Shown: one piece after another, positions 8,951-17,785 of the stretch
Numbering within the stretch: position 1 is the first letter of the stretch
Layout: each line of letters opens with the position of its first letter
Assembly (NCBI GenBank): GCA_009885825.1
Contig: VFJY01000081.1
Span: 1 to 47,126 of the forward strand
Direction of reading: 5' to 3'
Origin: Rhodobiaceae bacterium
Lineage (GTDB): Bacteria; Pseudomonadota; Alphaproteobacteria; Rhizobiales; Aestuariivirgaceae
Length of the DNA stretch: 47,126 nt
The notes under the pieces: generated by a model
What the model saw: the letters and a program-made list of their open reading frames with translations, nothing else
Databases searched by the model: none
What the model was told of the DNA's origin: nothing
Position numbers and translations under genes: made by a program

Positions 8951-9424
8951 CTACTTCCTGGCCTTACCCCTGGCGGCGCGTTCGCGGATGGCTTTTGCCA
9001 GGATTTTCCGTTCTTCGGGTGTCAGGGTTCCGATGATTTCCAGGGCGGCCGCGCCGCCGCGGGCGGCCAGATTGCGGGATTTCTCGGCAAATTCGGTGAC
9101 CACGGCGTTGACGTTTTCAGCGCTATAGGGTTCGGCGCCGAGGGTTTCGCCCAACTTTGCCGCAACGTCCTCGGTTGTGTCGCGGTCGGCGCGAAATTCC
9201 TTGCGGTATTTTTTCAGGATATCGAGAATTTCCCGCCGCCTCTCGCGGGGAATTTCCCGGAAGAAGCCACGCGGAACGAGCTGGGCATAGCTTGTGCCCA
9301 TGAGGCGCTCAGGGCTTTCGCGGGTCAACCCCCGCGCCAGCATGGCGCCGCCCACCAGGAGATTCAGCGCCAGGGAAACAACCAGCAGAACTGACCACCA
9401 TTTGGAACGCGGGGTATCGCTCAT
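8951..9424 (-). CDS. Membrane-anchored periplasmic metal-sensor-like protein (CnrX/ZraP/Metal_resist type)
   Basis: The 157-residue protein has an N-terminal membrane anchor (WWSVLLVVSLALNLLVGGAM) and a helical periplasmic domain with FFREIPRERRREILDILKKY and LTPEERKILAKAI. The latter resembles the LTxxE/Q motifs of CpxP/ZraP/CnrX proteins. Its ATG overlaps the stop codon of the anti-sigma gene (ATGA), so translation is coupled. Together with that gene and the ECF sigma factor it resembles the CnrYXH arrangement, in which a periplasmic sensor releases the anti-sigma factor. No Cys/His-rich metal site is obvious, so metal as the signal is uncertain. It converges on the kinase gene, with only 4 bases between the stops. 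Confidence 0.75.
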   Translation of the reverse strand: MSDTPRSKWWSVLLVVSLALNLLVGGAMLARGLTRESPERLMGTSYAQLVPRGFFREIPRERRREILDILKKYRKEFRADRDTTEDVAAKLGETLGAEPYSAENVNAVVTEFAEKSRNLAARGGAAALEIIGTLTPEERKILAKAIRERAARGKARK

Positions 9425-9774
9425 GACAGTTCACCTTCAAGATAGCTTTCAGCTTCATCAATTCCGCTTGAGGCGCCCTGATCGGCCGCGTCGCTCAGCA
9501 TTTCATTCACAATGCCATCGGGCAGATAGCTATCGAGGACGCCATAGGATCCCATGAAGAAGCCAAGCATCAGGGAAGCGGCGAGCGGCAGTGAAACCGG
9601 CCAATTCCATTTTGGGCGCGTTTTGAATGCAACGATAACGGCGTCCTGCTGCTCAGCAGCGGCGATGGCCGCCATGAGCCGGCTATTCGCGCCAGCGGGA
9701 ACAGCGGGCACAGTTGCCCGCTTCAGAAGCTTTTCAAGCGCCTCGTCAAATATTGCATCGTCAGGTTCATTCAT
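9421..9774 (-). CDS. Probable single-pass anti-sigma factor
   Basis: This small 117-residue protein has a cytoplasmic N-terminal part (AIFDEALEKLLKRATVP), a single membrane segment around residues 58-75 (WPVSLPLAASLMLGFFMGSY) and an acidic periplasmic tail. It starts 9 bases after the ECF sigma gene and overlaps the sensor gene by 4 bases. A sigma gene followed directly by a one-pass protein is the standard ECF/anti-sigma layout. No HxxxCxxC zinc anti-sigma motif is present, so it would be a CnrY-like or novel type. The function is assigned by position and topology, not by clear homology. Confidence 0.6.
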   Translation of the reverse strand: MNEPDDAIFDEALEKLLKRATVPAVPAGANSRLMAAIAAAEQQDAVIVAFKTRPKWNWPVSLPLAASLMLGFFMGSYGVLDSYLPDGIVNEMLSDAADQGASSGIDEAESYLEGELS

Positions 9775-9783
9775 GTTTCACCT

Positions 9784-10380
9784 TCATCTGGCTCCAAAAG
9801 CCAGCTCTTCAATTATGCCTCGCCAATCGTCCGCAAGGTTTTCTTTCAATGAACGCCGCGCCCGCGCGAGCAGAGATTCAACCGCGTCGACCGATATTTC
9901 CATGACAGCGGCGGCGGCGATGTTCGTCATGCTTTCAAAGTAGACCAGCGTGACCGCCAATTTCTGGCGTTCCGGCAATTTCGCGATGCCTTCATCCACA
10001 CGTCGCGTGGCGGCCCGCTCGGCCAGTTCCCCATCGACGCGTTTGCCGGTGTCCGCCACCTCGCCGATCGCATCAAGGTCAACATGGGGCTTGCGGCGCA
10101 GGCGGTCATTGGCAAGGTTCGCGGCAACCCGCATCAGCCAGGCCTTCAGCGCCAAGCCATCGCGCACCTGCGCCGGGTTCAGCCACAGCTTCACAAAGGC
10201 CTCCTGGGCCACGTCCTCAACGTCAGCGTTGCCATTCAACATGCGCCAGGCCAGGCGGTAGACCGGCGCGTGATAGCGCGACACGATTGCGGCGAAGGCC
10301 CGCTGATCACGGCGAGCGGACGCCTCAAGCAAATCCGCATCGCTCGCCGCTTGCAACGGTTGTCCTTCGCCGCTCTCCAT
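9784..10380 (-). CDS. ECF-family RNA polymerase sigma factor
   Basis: The chosen start is the ATG at 10380 (MESGEGQPLQ), preceded by GGAGAG; a longer upstream reading would run through the EF-hand gene in a wrong frame. The 198-residue product has a sigma-70 region 2 (YHAPVYRLAWRMLNGNADVE, then DVAQEAFVKLW) and region 4 (LPERQKLAVTLVYFESMTN, then DAVESLLARARRSLKE). Role: redirects RNA polymerase to a specific regulon when released from an anti-sigma factor, here probably the product of the next gene. It lies 13 bases downstream of the EF-hand gene. The regulon is not identifiable, and I saw no convincing GGAAC/CGT autoregulatory promoter upstream. Confidence 0.9.
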   Translation of the reverse strand: MESGEGQPLQAASDADLLEASARRDQRAFAAIVSRYHAPVYRLAWRMLNGNADVEDVAQEAFVKLWLNPAQVRDGLALKAWLMRVAANLANDRLRRKPHVDLDAIGEVADTGKRVDGELAERAATRRVDEGIAKLPERQKLAVTLVYFESMTNIAAAAVMEISVDAVESLLARARRSLKENLADDWRGIIEELAFGAR

Positions 10381-10393
10381 CTCTCCACGTGGC

Positions 10394-10846
10394 TTAGTTG
10401 ACTGATGCCTCGCCCAGCATCTTACGCCATTTTGCGATCTTGAACACCCGTGTTTCATCGAAAGACACGCCGCCATCCTTGTCGCTGTCGGCGCCCGCCA
10501 GCATGGCTTGCACGTAGTGGTCGAGCTCGGCGCGGGTGATTGTTCCATTCTTGTCGCCGTCCATCTTCGCCAGAATATTGTTGCGGCGGCGTTCCAGCGC
10601 GGCTTGAAGGGAAGCATCAATTTCTGCGGTGCTCACCGCATTGTCCTTGTTCCCGTCAATTTTCAGAAAGCGTTTCTCGGCCACGGGCATGAATTCGGCG
10701 AGGCTGAGCTTGCCATCCTTATTCGCGTCAAGCTTGTCAAAAGTCTTTTGCGCCCTGGGCAAATAGGGCTCACTGGCCATGGCCATGCCGCCAATGGCGA
10801 TCAAACCGGTTATGACGGCGACAAGGCTTACTAGTCTCTTAGGCAT
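10394..10846 (-). CDS. Exported EF-hand calcium-binding protein
   Basis: The start is ATG 10846 with GAGGAG seven bases upstream; a TTG two codons earlier is less likely. The 150-residue precursor has a signal peptide (LVSLVAVITGLIAIGGMAMA). Four EF-hand loops follow: DANKDGKLSLAE, DGNKDNAVSTAE, DGDKNGTITRAE and DSDKDGGVSFDE. Three keep the conserved central Gly; the second has Asn there. It is therefore probably a periplasmic calcium binder. Its place as first gene of the ECF sigma/anti-sigma/sensor operon suggests it is part of the signal-sensing side or a target of the sigma factor. That link is inferred from gene order alone. Confidence 0.85.
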   Translation of the reverse strand: MPKRLVSLVAVITGLIAIGGMAMASEPYLPRAQKTFDKLDANKDGKLSLAEFMPVAEKRFLKIDGNKDNAVSTAEIDASLQAALERRRNNILAKMDGDKNGTITRAELDHYVQAMLAGADSDKDGGVSFDETRVFKIAKWRKMLGEASVN

Positions 10847-10930
10847 TTCCAAACTCCTCTGGTTTCCGGAAGCAAAGCCTTCCGAACCTAGGACGTTGGC
10901 GGGCGAAAATTCCGTCGCCAGTTCCTACGC

Positions 10931-13828
10931 CTAATTCACCGGCCCGATGATTTCATCGAAAATGGCCGCAACCCGTTGCTGGGTATCGCTGAGGAGCGCT
11001 TCGGTGGATGCGATGTCGGGGAGGATGGCGGCGCTGGCCACCATTTGATTGAGGCCCGCTGGTGACGTCGCCGGGTCATAAGCGCCCGCCACGCAGAGCC
11101 TCAGAACCTGGGTTATGCGATGATAAAGCAGGCTGGCCTCCTTGAGTTCCGCTGCCAGCGCAGCCGATATCAAACCGGCATGACCCAGCTTGGCAAGGGC
11201 GCCATGGGTGTTGCTGTCCAGAATATCCGGGTGGTTGGCCGCATGGATAAGCTGCGAAAATTGCGCGATAAATTCCACTTCGACAAGGCCGCCACGAGCC
11301 CGCTTGATGTCCCACAGGCCTGTCGCACCCTGCTCTTTCACCATCAGGCGCCGCATATCCAGCACGTCATTGCGCGTGGCCGCCACGTTCCGGGGCGCGC
11401 GCAAACTGGCAGCGATTTCGTGGGCGAGCTCCGCTGCAAGTTGCGGATCGCCACTCACCACGCGGGCGCGCGTCAGCGCCAGTTTCTCCCAGGTCCAGGC
11501 GGAGTCCCTTTGGTAATTGCGGAAACTATCAAAACTTGTGGCCACGGGGCCTTTGCTGCCGGATGGGCGCAGCCGCAGATCCACTTCGAAGAGCACGCCT
11601 TCGCTTGTCGGGGCAGTGACTGATGCGATCAGTCTTTGGGTCAGCCGCGTATAGTATTGATTGACGCTGAGTGCCTTGTCACCATCGGAAACATCTTCCC
11701 CTCCGTAAATCAGCATCAAGTCGAGATCCGATGCCGCCGTCATTTCGCGGCCGCCCAGTTTCCCCATGGCCACGATGCAACTGCGCCCACCAGTGATCAC
11801 GCCGTAGCGGCTTGCCATTTCGCCGCGCACCGCGTCGTGAAGCCGCTGCAACAGGAGTTCCGCAATTGTGGAGAAGGCGGCGCCCGCCTCCACGGCGCTC
11901 ACTGTTTCCGACAACACCCGCACACCCACCCGAAACATCTGTTCTCGGCCGATGATGCGAACACGGTCAACAACTTCATCAAGGGGTGTTGCCTCTGGGA
12001 TTGCCGCTGCAATCAGCCCTTGCACTTCCTCGGCGCGGGGAAGCGCTCCAAAGAAGCCGGTGTCGAGGACTGCATCCAACACCCGGGGGCGGGCGCTCAG
12101 TTGTTCGGCGAGGCGCGGCGCCGTGCCGAGGATCGTTGCAATGAGATCAAGCAGGTTGGGATTGGCCTTCAACATGGAGAAGAGTTGAACACCGGCGGGA
12201 AGGCCCGCGATGAAACGGTCAAAGGCCAGGAAGGCGGCGTCAGCGTCACCACTTCTGGCCAATGCGGAAAGCAGCAACGGCATCAACTCGGTCAAAAGCT
12301 CCTTGGATTTGCCGCTGCGGGTCGCGGCGTAGCGGCCAAAATGCCAGCCGCGAATGGTGGCCGAAATTTCGCTCGGCGACTTGAAACCCATGCGCGACAA
12401 TGTCTCGATGGTTTCGGGATCATCCTCGCCACCGGTGAACACCAGGCTGCCGCTTGATGTGCCAAGTTCGGTCGCCGCTTCAAACAGCGCCGCGTAGTGC
12501 GATTGCACCAGTTCGAATGTTTCGCGCAATTTATTTCCGAAGGCGTCTGATGAAGCATAGCCCGACAATCTGGCGAGGCTGTCAAATGCCAATTCATCAG
12601 CAGGAAGCGCATGGGCCTGCTCGTCATTCACCATTTGAATGCGGTGCTCGATCCCACGCAAGAACCGATAGGCGGATTTCAAACTGCTGGCGGCTTCCGG
12701 CGTGATCCATTGGGCCGCAGCCAGCGCATCCAGCATCTCGAGTGTGCGCAGGCCACGGAGGCTCGGGTTGCGCCCGCCGGCGATGAGCTGCTGGGTCTGC
12801 ACGAAGAATTCAATCTCGCGAATGCCACCCCGCCCAAGCTTGATGTTGTGGCCCGAAATGGCAATCGTGCCATGGCCCCTCACCGCATGGATTTGGCGCT
12901 TCAGGGATTGCACATCGGCAATGGCCGCGAAATCCAGATACTTGCGCCAGATATAGGGCTTCAGGCGCTCGAGGAATTCCCGGCCAAGCGCCACATCGCC
13001 AGCGGCGGGGCGCGCCTTGATCATGGCGGCGCGTTCCCAGTTCTGCCCCATGTTTTCATAATAGATGGCCGCCGCCTCCATGGAGATCGCAACCTGCGTG
13101 GCGCGGGGGTCCGGCCTCAGCCGCAAATCCACCCGCAGGCAATAGCCATCCTCCGTCACATCCTGCAGGATGTTCACCAGCCGCTTGGTCAGCCGCACGA
13201 AGAAAGTGGCAGGTTCGGCGCCTTCGCCCAGGGGCGCGGTTTCGGGATCATAGAGAATGATGAGATCGATATCGCTTGAATAGTTGAGCTCGCCTGCCCC
13301 GTGCTTGCCCATGGCCAGCGCCACATAGCCGCTGTTCCTTGACGCGTCTTGCGGATTCGCGAGGCGGAATTTCCCCGAACGCGCCGCATCACGCAGCAAC
13401 CAATTGACCGTTGCTCCCAGCAAAGCATCGGCCACACGGGTTAGACTGCCTGTGACTTGCTCCACGCCCCACATATTGCCGAGGTCCGCCAACGCAACCA
13501 AAATCGCAGCCCTCGCCTTGGCGCGGCGCAGAGCGGCCATGATTCCAGCTTGGGTTTCCAGAAGCTCGGCAACCGCAATATCGCCGCAAACTTTTTCAAG
13601 CGATGCTTCCGGCGCGCGGTTCAAAACCCCATCCACGAATTCGGGGGCACGCAGCATCAGCGCCCGCAGGTAGGGCGAAGCGGCGGCGACGGATTGCAGG
13701 AAGGATTTTTGGGATTCCAGCCTGCCGCGAAACTCCGGGGCGAGGTCATCCCAAAACATCGCGGCAGCGGCCATATCGCGTGGCGCTGGAAGCTGCGATT
13801 TCAAACGATCCCTAAATGCCCCGCTCAT
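10931..13828 (-). CDS. glnE: Bifunctional glutamine synthetase adenylyltransferase/adenylyl-removing enzyme
   Basis: The 965-residue product carries the two nucleotidyltransferase domains of GlnE. The N-terminal adenylyl-removing half has GKHGAGELNYSSDIDLIILY near residue 170, and the C-terminal adenylylating half has GKLGGREMTAASDLDLMLIY near residue 695. Role: reversible adenylylation of glutamine synthetase according to nitrogen status, responding to PII and glutamine. The ribosome binding site at the ATG (13828) is weak, so the true start could be slightly different. In many rhizobia this gene lies near a sensor kinase, response regulator and degP, as it does here. Both catalytic aspartate motifs are intact. 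Confidence 0.97.
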   Translation of the reverse strand: MSGAFRDRLKSQLPAPRDMAAAAMFWDDLAPEFRGRLESQKSFLQSVAAASPYLRALMLRAPEFVDGVLNRAPEASLEKVCGDIAVAELLETQAGIMAALRRAKARAAILVALADLGNMWGVEQVTGSLTRVADALLGATVNWLLRDAARSGKFRLANPQDASRNSGYVALAMGKHGAGELNYSSDIDLIILYDPETAPLGEGAEPATFFVRLTKRLVNILQDVTEDGYCLRVDLRLRPDPRATQVAISMEAAAIYYENMGQNWERAAMIKARPAAGDVALGREFLERLKPYIWRKYLDFAAIADVQSLKRQIHAVRGHGTIAISGHNIKLGRGGIREIEFFVQTQQLIAGGRNPSLRGLRTLEMLDALAAAQWITPEAASSLKSAYRFLRGIEHRIQMVNDEQAHALPADELAFDSLARLSGYASSDAFGNKLRETFELVQSHYAALFEAATELGTSSGSLVFTGGEDDPETIETLSRMGFKSPSEISATIRGWHFGRYAATRSGKSKELLTELMPLLLSALARSGDADAAFLAFDRFIAGLPAGVQLFSMLKANPNLLDLIATILGTAPRLAEQLSARPRVLDAVLDTGFFGALPRAEEVQGLIAAAIPEATPLDEVVDRVRIIGREQMFRVGVRVLSETVSAVEAGAAFSTIAELLLQRLHDAVRGEMASRYGVITGGRSCIVAMGKLGGREMTAASDLDLMLIYGGEDVSDGDKALSVNQYYTRLTQRLIASVTAPTSEGVLFEVDLRLRPSGSKGPVATSFDSFRNYQRDSAWTWEKLALTRARVVSGDPQLAAELAHEIAASLRAPRNVAATRNDVLDMRRLMVKEQGATGLWDIKRARGGLVEVEFIAQFSQLIHAANHPDILDSNTHGALAKLGHAGLISAALAAELKEASLLYHRITQVLRLCVAGAYDPATSPAGLNQMVASAAILPDIASTEALLSDTQQRVAAIFDEIIGPVN

Positions 13829-13872
13829 GGCGGCATACTAGAGGTCTCACACCCCCTATGTCATCCCCGCTA

Positions 13873-15258
13873 TTATACAGTGTGCAGCGGCAGCACGAGC
13901 TTGGCGCGGAGCCCCGGCGCGTTGTCTTCGAGGATCAACGCGCCGCCGTGGAGTTTCATCACGCCAGCCACGAGGCTCAAGCCCAATCCATTGCCTTCCT
14001 TGGAGCGGCTTTCGTCCAGCCGCACGAAGCGGTTTACAACGCGGGTGCGGTCTTCGGATGCAATGCCGAGGCCCTGATCAGAAACCATAATCACCACGGA
14101 TGGCCCTTCACGTCTTCCTTCAATGGCAATGCGGGGTGCAGGCTGTTGCGCGGTGACACCATATTTCAAGGCGTTGTCGACGAGATTGCTCAGGGCCTGC
14201 GACAGCAATTGCCGGTCCGCCAGCACGTTCAGGTCTGTGGCGGCCGTGACCGTCAACGTGCCGCCCGCCTCTTCCGCGATGGGGGCATAGAGCTCTGCTA
14301 CATCCTCAACGATGTCATGGGCATCAATGGCCTGCATCGTGTCGCGGGATTGGCCGGCTTCGGCGCGGGCAATTGACAAGAGCGCGTTGAAGGTTTGCAG
14401 CAGGCGGTCGGACTCCTCAATCGTCTTGTCGAGAGCGGCGCGGAACTCTTCCTTGTCGTCCGAGCGCAGGGCGGATTCAACACGGGCGCGCAGCCGGGTG
14501 AGCGGGGTTTTCAAGTCATGGGCCACATTGCTGGACACTTCCTTCATGCCCGTCATCAAGCGTTCGATCTGGTCAAGCATTTCATTGAGCGAGCGGGCGA
14601 GCTTGTCCATCTCGTCGCTGGTGCCCGACACCGGCATGCGGCTCGCCAGATTGCCGCCCATGATTTTGCGGCTGGCATCGGTGATGGCATCAACGCGGCG
14701 CAGGAAGTTCCGGCTGGTGAGCCAGCCGCCACCCAGCCCCAGGACAACGGCAAACCCAAGCGCCCAGTAGAGTGTTCGCGCGATGATGTCGCGAAACTGC
14801 CGCAGCTCCTGAACGTCGCGGCCCACCACCAATTCATACTCCCCGGCGAGGTCGGCGTGGAAGGCGCGCGCCGAGCGGCGCTGCTTCTCATTGCCCACCT
14901 TTATATCGAGTGGAAAATCAATCCATCCCGCCTCGTCGATGGCTTCCGGCGGAACGGCTTCCAGATTTCCGGCCACGCGGCGGCCAGCGGCATTGGCCAG
15001 AAGATAGATGCCGCCGCCGCGCTCGCCGCTGCGGCGCTGGATGGTTTCAACAATGCCGGGAAGGCCCCGCAGGCGGTATTGGTCGGCCAGCGCCTGAATT
15101 TCGGCGCGGATAGTGGCGTCGGTCTGGCGCTCAAGAAGTCCCGCCGTGTTCCAAAACACATAGGCGAGGATCGCGCCCACTGAAAACGCAAATACGGCCA
15201 GATAAATCGCCGCCAGCCGGAAGGTCGAGGTTTTGAGTATCTTGTAGTTAAAGGGCAC
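13873..15258 (-). CDS. Two-component sensor histidine kinase
   Basis: The start is a GTG at 15258 overlapping the response regulator's last codons, so the pair is translationally coupled. The 461-residue protein has a membrane segment at the N-terminus (RLAAIYLAVFAFSVGAILAY), a periplasmic domain to about residue 160, and a second membrane segment (LYWALGFAVVLGLGGGW). A HAMP domain follows, then the phospho-acceptor box VAHDLKTPLTRLRARVE and an ATPase domain with NLVDNALKYG, SDQGLGI and GNGLGLSLV. It belongs to the EnvZ/BaeS/PhoQ-like group. The signal is unknown; the nearby degP gene suggests an envelope condition. Its partner is the OmpR-type regulator upstream. Confidence 0.92.
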   Translation of the reverse strand: MPFNYKILKTSTFRLAAIYLAVFAFSVGAILAYVFWNTAGLLERQTDATIRAEIQALADQYRLRGLPGIVETIQRRSGERGGGIYLLANAAGRRVAGNLEAVPPEAIDEAGWIDFPLDIKVGNEKQRRSARAFHADLAGEYELVVGRDVQELRQFRDIIARTLYWALGFAVVLGLGGGWLTSRNFLRRVDAITDASRKIMGGNLASRMPVSGTSDEMDKLARSLNEMLDQIERLMTGMKEVSSNVAHDLKTPLTRLRARVESALRSDDKEEFRAALDKTIEESDRLLQTFNALLSIARAEAGQSRDTMQAIDAHDIVEDVAELYAPIAEEAGGTLTVTAATDLNVLADRQLLSQALSNLVDNALKYGVTAQQPAPRIAIEGRREGPSVVIMVSDQGLGIASEDRTRVVNRFVRLDESRSKEGNGLGLSLVAGVMKLHGGALILEDNAPGLRAKLVLPLHTV

Positions 15259-15922
15259 GGATCATGTATCCGGCTCCACGGATGGTTTGCAAGAGCGGCT
15301 CGTCAAAGCCCTTGTCGATTTTCGCGCGCAGCCTTGATATGTGCACATCTATCACGTTGGTTTGCGGATCGAAATGATAGTCCCAGACATTTTCGAGAAG
15401 CATGGTGCGGGTGACGATATGGCCCGCATTGCGCATGAGATATTCCAGCAGCTTGAACTCGCGGGGCTGCAGCGGGATATTCTGCCCGCCGCGGGTGACG
15501 CTGCGGGTGAGCAAATCCAGCTCGAGATCGCAGGCCTGCAATTTGGTTTCCTGGGTTTCATGGCCGCTGCGCCGCCCCAGTCCCTCGATGCGGGCCAGCA
15601 GTTCGGCAAAGGAATAGGGCTTTGCCAGATAATCATCGCCACCGGCGCGAAGCCCCCGCACGCGCTCATCCACCTCGCTCAGGGCGCTCAGAATCAGGAC
15701 CGGCGTGGTGATGCCCTTGGCGCGGAGCGTGCGGACAATGGAAAGCCCGTCAAGCTTTGGCAGCATGCGGTCAACAATCAGGATATCGTGAATGGATTCG
15801 AGCGCCAGGTTCAGCCCGCTTTCGCCATCGGCCGCATGGTCGGCCACATGGCCGCTTTCGGCAAGCCCCTTCATCAGCCAGGAGGCGGCATCACGGTCAT
15901 CTTCAATAACAAGCACGCGCAT
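15248..15922 (-). CDS. OmpR-family response regulator
   Basis: The start MRVLVIEDD at 15922 fits the family and follows AGGAACTCC; an upstream in-frame start would add 16 non-conserved residues. The 224-residue protein has a receiver domain with the acidic pair ED, the phospho-accepting Asp in ILIVDRMLPKLDGL, and the Lys of YLAKPYSF. The winged helix ends with HISRLRAKIDKG and TIRGAGYMI. It is encoded between degP and the kinase and overlaps the kinase by 11 bases. Control of degP by this pair is plausible from gene order but not shown by any visible binding site. Confidence 0.92.
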   Translation of the reverse strand: MRVLVIEDDRDAASWLMKGLAESGHVADHAADGESGLNLALESIHDILIVDRMLPKLDGLSIVRTLRAKGITTPVLILSALSEVDERVRGLRAGGDDYLAKPYSFAELLARIEGLGRRSGHETQETKLQACDLELDLLTRSVTRGGQNIPLQPREFKLLEYLMRNAGHIVTRTMLLENVWDYHFDPQTNVIDVHISRLRAKIDKGFDEPLLQTIRGAGYMIRAL

Positions 15923-16063
15923 GGAGTTCCTGATTCGACCTTCAGTTGCGGTTTCCACAGAGATTTGCATGACTTGGACTTTCAGAAAAGAGTTGCGCGA
16001 AGACCACCTGACCAGAGGGGGATCGGGGGAAGGATGATCTCCGCGCCTTCAAGACGCCCTGAA

Positions 16064-17521
16064 TTATCCCTTTGCCAAGGGAAGCGCCAAGAACCGTTGG
16101 TTTTCGCCGGAACGCACCAGCATCAGCACGCGGGATTTTCCCGCCTGCTTCAGCGCATCCTTGACGTCGGAAGCGTCATTGACTTCAGCGCCAGCGACTT
16201 CAAGAATGACATCACCTACCTTGAGGCCGCGCTGCTCGGCTACCGAGCCGGGCTTGACTTCCATGATCTTGACGCCTTCGCCATCATCGGCGGGGCCGAG
16301 TGTCAGCCCGAGCGAGCCTAGGTTGGCAGGTTTTTCCGCAGGTGACTTGCCAGCCATGCGCGCATCCGTTGGCATGGCTCCAACTTTCACGGAAAGGGTC
16401 ATCGGCTTGCCTTCGCGGATGATTTCCACATCGACCGATTTTCCAGGCGCCAAGCCAGCGACTTTCCGCGACAGGGCGCGGGCATCGGAAATTTCCGCGC
16501 CATCGGCTTTGAGGATGGTATCGCCCGCCATGAAGCCAGCGTCGAGAGCCGGTGAATCTTCTGTCACATCCGAGACAACCGCACCCCTGGCTTCCTTCAA
16601 TCCCAAGCCTTCGGCGATCTCATCGGTCACCGGCTGGATTTGAACGCCGAGCCAGCCGCGCGTCACCTGGCCACTATCCTTCAAGCTTGCGATCACGTCC
16701 TGGGTGATGCTTGCCGGAATGGCGAAACCAATGCCAACCGAGCCGCCGGAAGGCGAGAAGATCGCGGTGTTTACGCCGATCACTTCACCTTCAAGATTAA
16801 AAGCGGGGCCGCCGGAGTTGCCCTTGTTGATGGAGGCGTCGATCTGCAGGAAATCATCATAGGGGCCAGAGCCGATATCGCGGCCACGGGCTGAAATAAT
16901 GCCCGTCGTCACCGTGCCGCCCAAGCCAAACGGATTGCCAACCGCCATCACCCAGTCGCCAACGCGGGCTTCCTTTTCCGCGAACTTCACAAACTGAAAC
17001 GGCTTGTCAGACTTGATCTTGATGAGCGCCAGATCGGTCTTGGGATCGGTGCCGATGACTTCGGCTGTGAGTTCTTCGCCACCCTGAATCCTCACAATAA
17101 CCTCGTCGGCATTCTGGACCACGTGATTGTTGGTGACGGCGTAGCCATCGGCGCTGATCACAAAGCCTGAGCCTTGGGCATTGCCGCCATGGGGCTTGCG
17201 CCGTTCCATGCCGGGGGGCAATTGCCCACGGAACTGCGGGAACTGGTTGAAGAATTCCTCCATGCCGGGAAAGCCTGGACGCTCCATTTCGTCATTGCTC
17301 GCGGCGTCTGAAAATTTCACATCGACCGTGATCACCGCGGGCATGACCCGCTCAACCAGGTCGGCAAAGCCAAGGGAGGGGTCAATCGCCGCTTGGGTTT
17401 CGGCGTGAACCATTTTGGGCGGCGCGACAGCAAAAGACGCCGAAAGCGCCGTAGCACTCAAAAGCCCCGCCGCCAGAAGGCCAAACAGGGTTTTCCGGTT
17501 GATGACAAATAATGCAGACAT
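16064..17521 (-). CDS. degP: Periplasmic serine endoprotease DegP/HtrA
   Basis: The start MSALFVINRK at 17521 has GGAGAGAAACC upstream and gives a proper signal peptide (TLFGLLAAGLLSATALSASF); an earlier in-frame ATG adds an unlikely extension. The 485-residue protein has the trypsin-like triad: His in VTNNHVVQNADE, Asp in DPKTDLALIKI and Ser in NKGNSGGPAFN. Two PDZ domains follow (TRGWLGVQIQPV and VKPGSVAEQRGLKVGDV). Role: degradation or chaperoning of misfolded periplasmic proteins. In rhizobia degP often sits next to the cytochrome c maturation operon and a response regulator. Here the regulator is present but only ccmE remains nearby. Confidence 0.95.
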   Translation of the reverse strand: MSALFVINRKTLFGLLAAGLLSATALSASFAVAPPKMVHAETQAAIDPSLGFADLVERVMPAVITVDVKFSDAASNDEMERPGFPGMEEFFNQFPQFRGQLPPGMERRKPHGGNAQGSGFVISADGYAVTNNHVVQNADEVIVRIQGGEELTAEVIGTDPKTDLALIKIKSDKPFQFVKFAEKEARVGDWVMAVGNPFGLGGTVTTGIISARGRDIGSGPYDDFLQIDASINKGNSGGPAFNLEGEVIGVNTAIFSPSGGSVGIGFAIPASITQDVIASLKDSGQVTRGWLGVQIQPVTDEIAEGLGLKEARGAVVSDVTEDSPALDAGFMAGDTILKADGAEISDARALSRKVAGLAPGKSVDVEIIREGKPMTLSVKVGAMPTDARMAGKSPAEKPANLGSLGLTLGPADDGEGVKIMEVKPGSVAEQRGLKVGDVILEVAGAEVNDASDVKDALKQAGKSRVLMLVRSGENQRFLALPLAKG

Positions 17522-17624
17522 GAGGTTTCTCTCCATTCCAAGATTCGGATGATGGAGATATAGGCAGTCGCGGCTTACAACAGCCTTTCGGCAAGGTGAA
17601 AGTTTTGTAATGTTGGCCGAAGTG

Positions 17625-17699
17625 TCGTCATTCCGGTGCAAACCGGAATCTGGTGATCAGTGTAATTGTTGAGAGATTCCGGCTTTTGCCGGAATGACG
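17625..17699. repeat. REP/BIME-like palindromic intergenic repeat
   Basis: CGTCATTCCGG at 17625-17635 pairs with CCGGAATGACG at 17689-17699. Each half is itself a small hairpin (ATTCCGG-TGCAAA-CCGGAAT and ATTCCGG-CTTTTG-CCGGAAT). This mirrored pair is typical of dispersed palindromic intergenic elements in alphaproteobacteria. It lies upstream of degP, between it and the end of the permease gene. Confidence 0.8.
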
Positions 17700-17785
17700 A
17701 ACTTGGGGGCGGGCGCATCATAGTCGACCAAAACTCTGTCATCTCCGCATGCGCAGTCCGCCAAGTCACCATGTTCCTATTCTTC

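Noticed and set aside
10853-10930. GGAAC/CGTCC pair upstream of the EF-hand operon as an ECF autoregulatory promoter
   Set aside because: The spacing is about 25 bases instead of 16-17.
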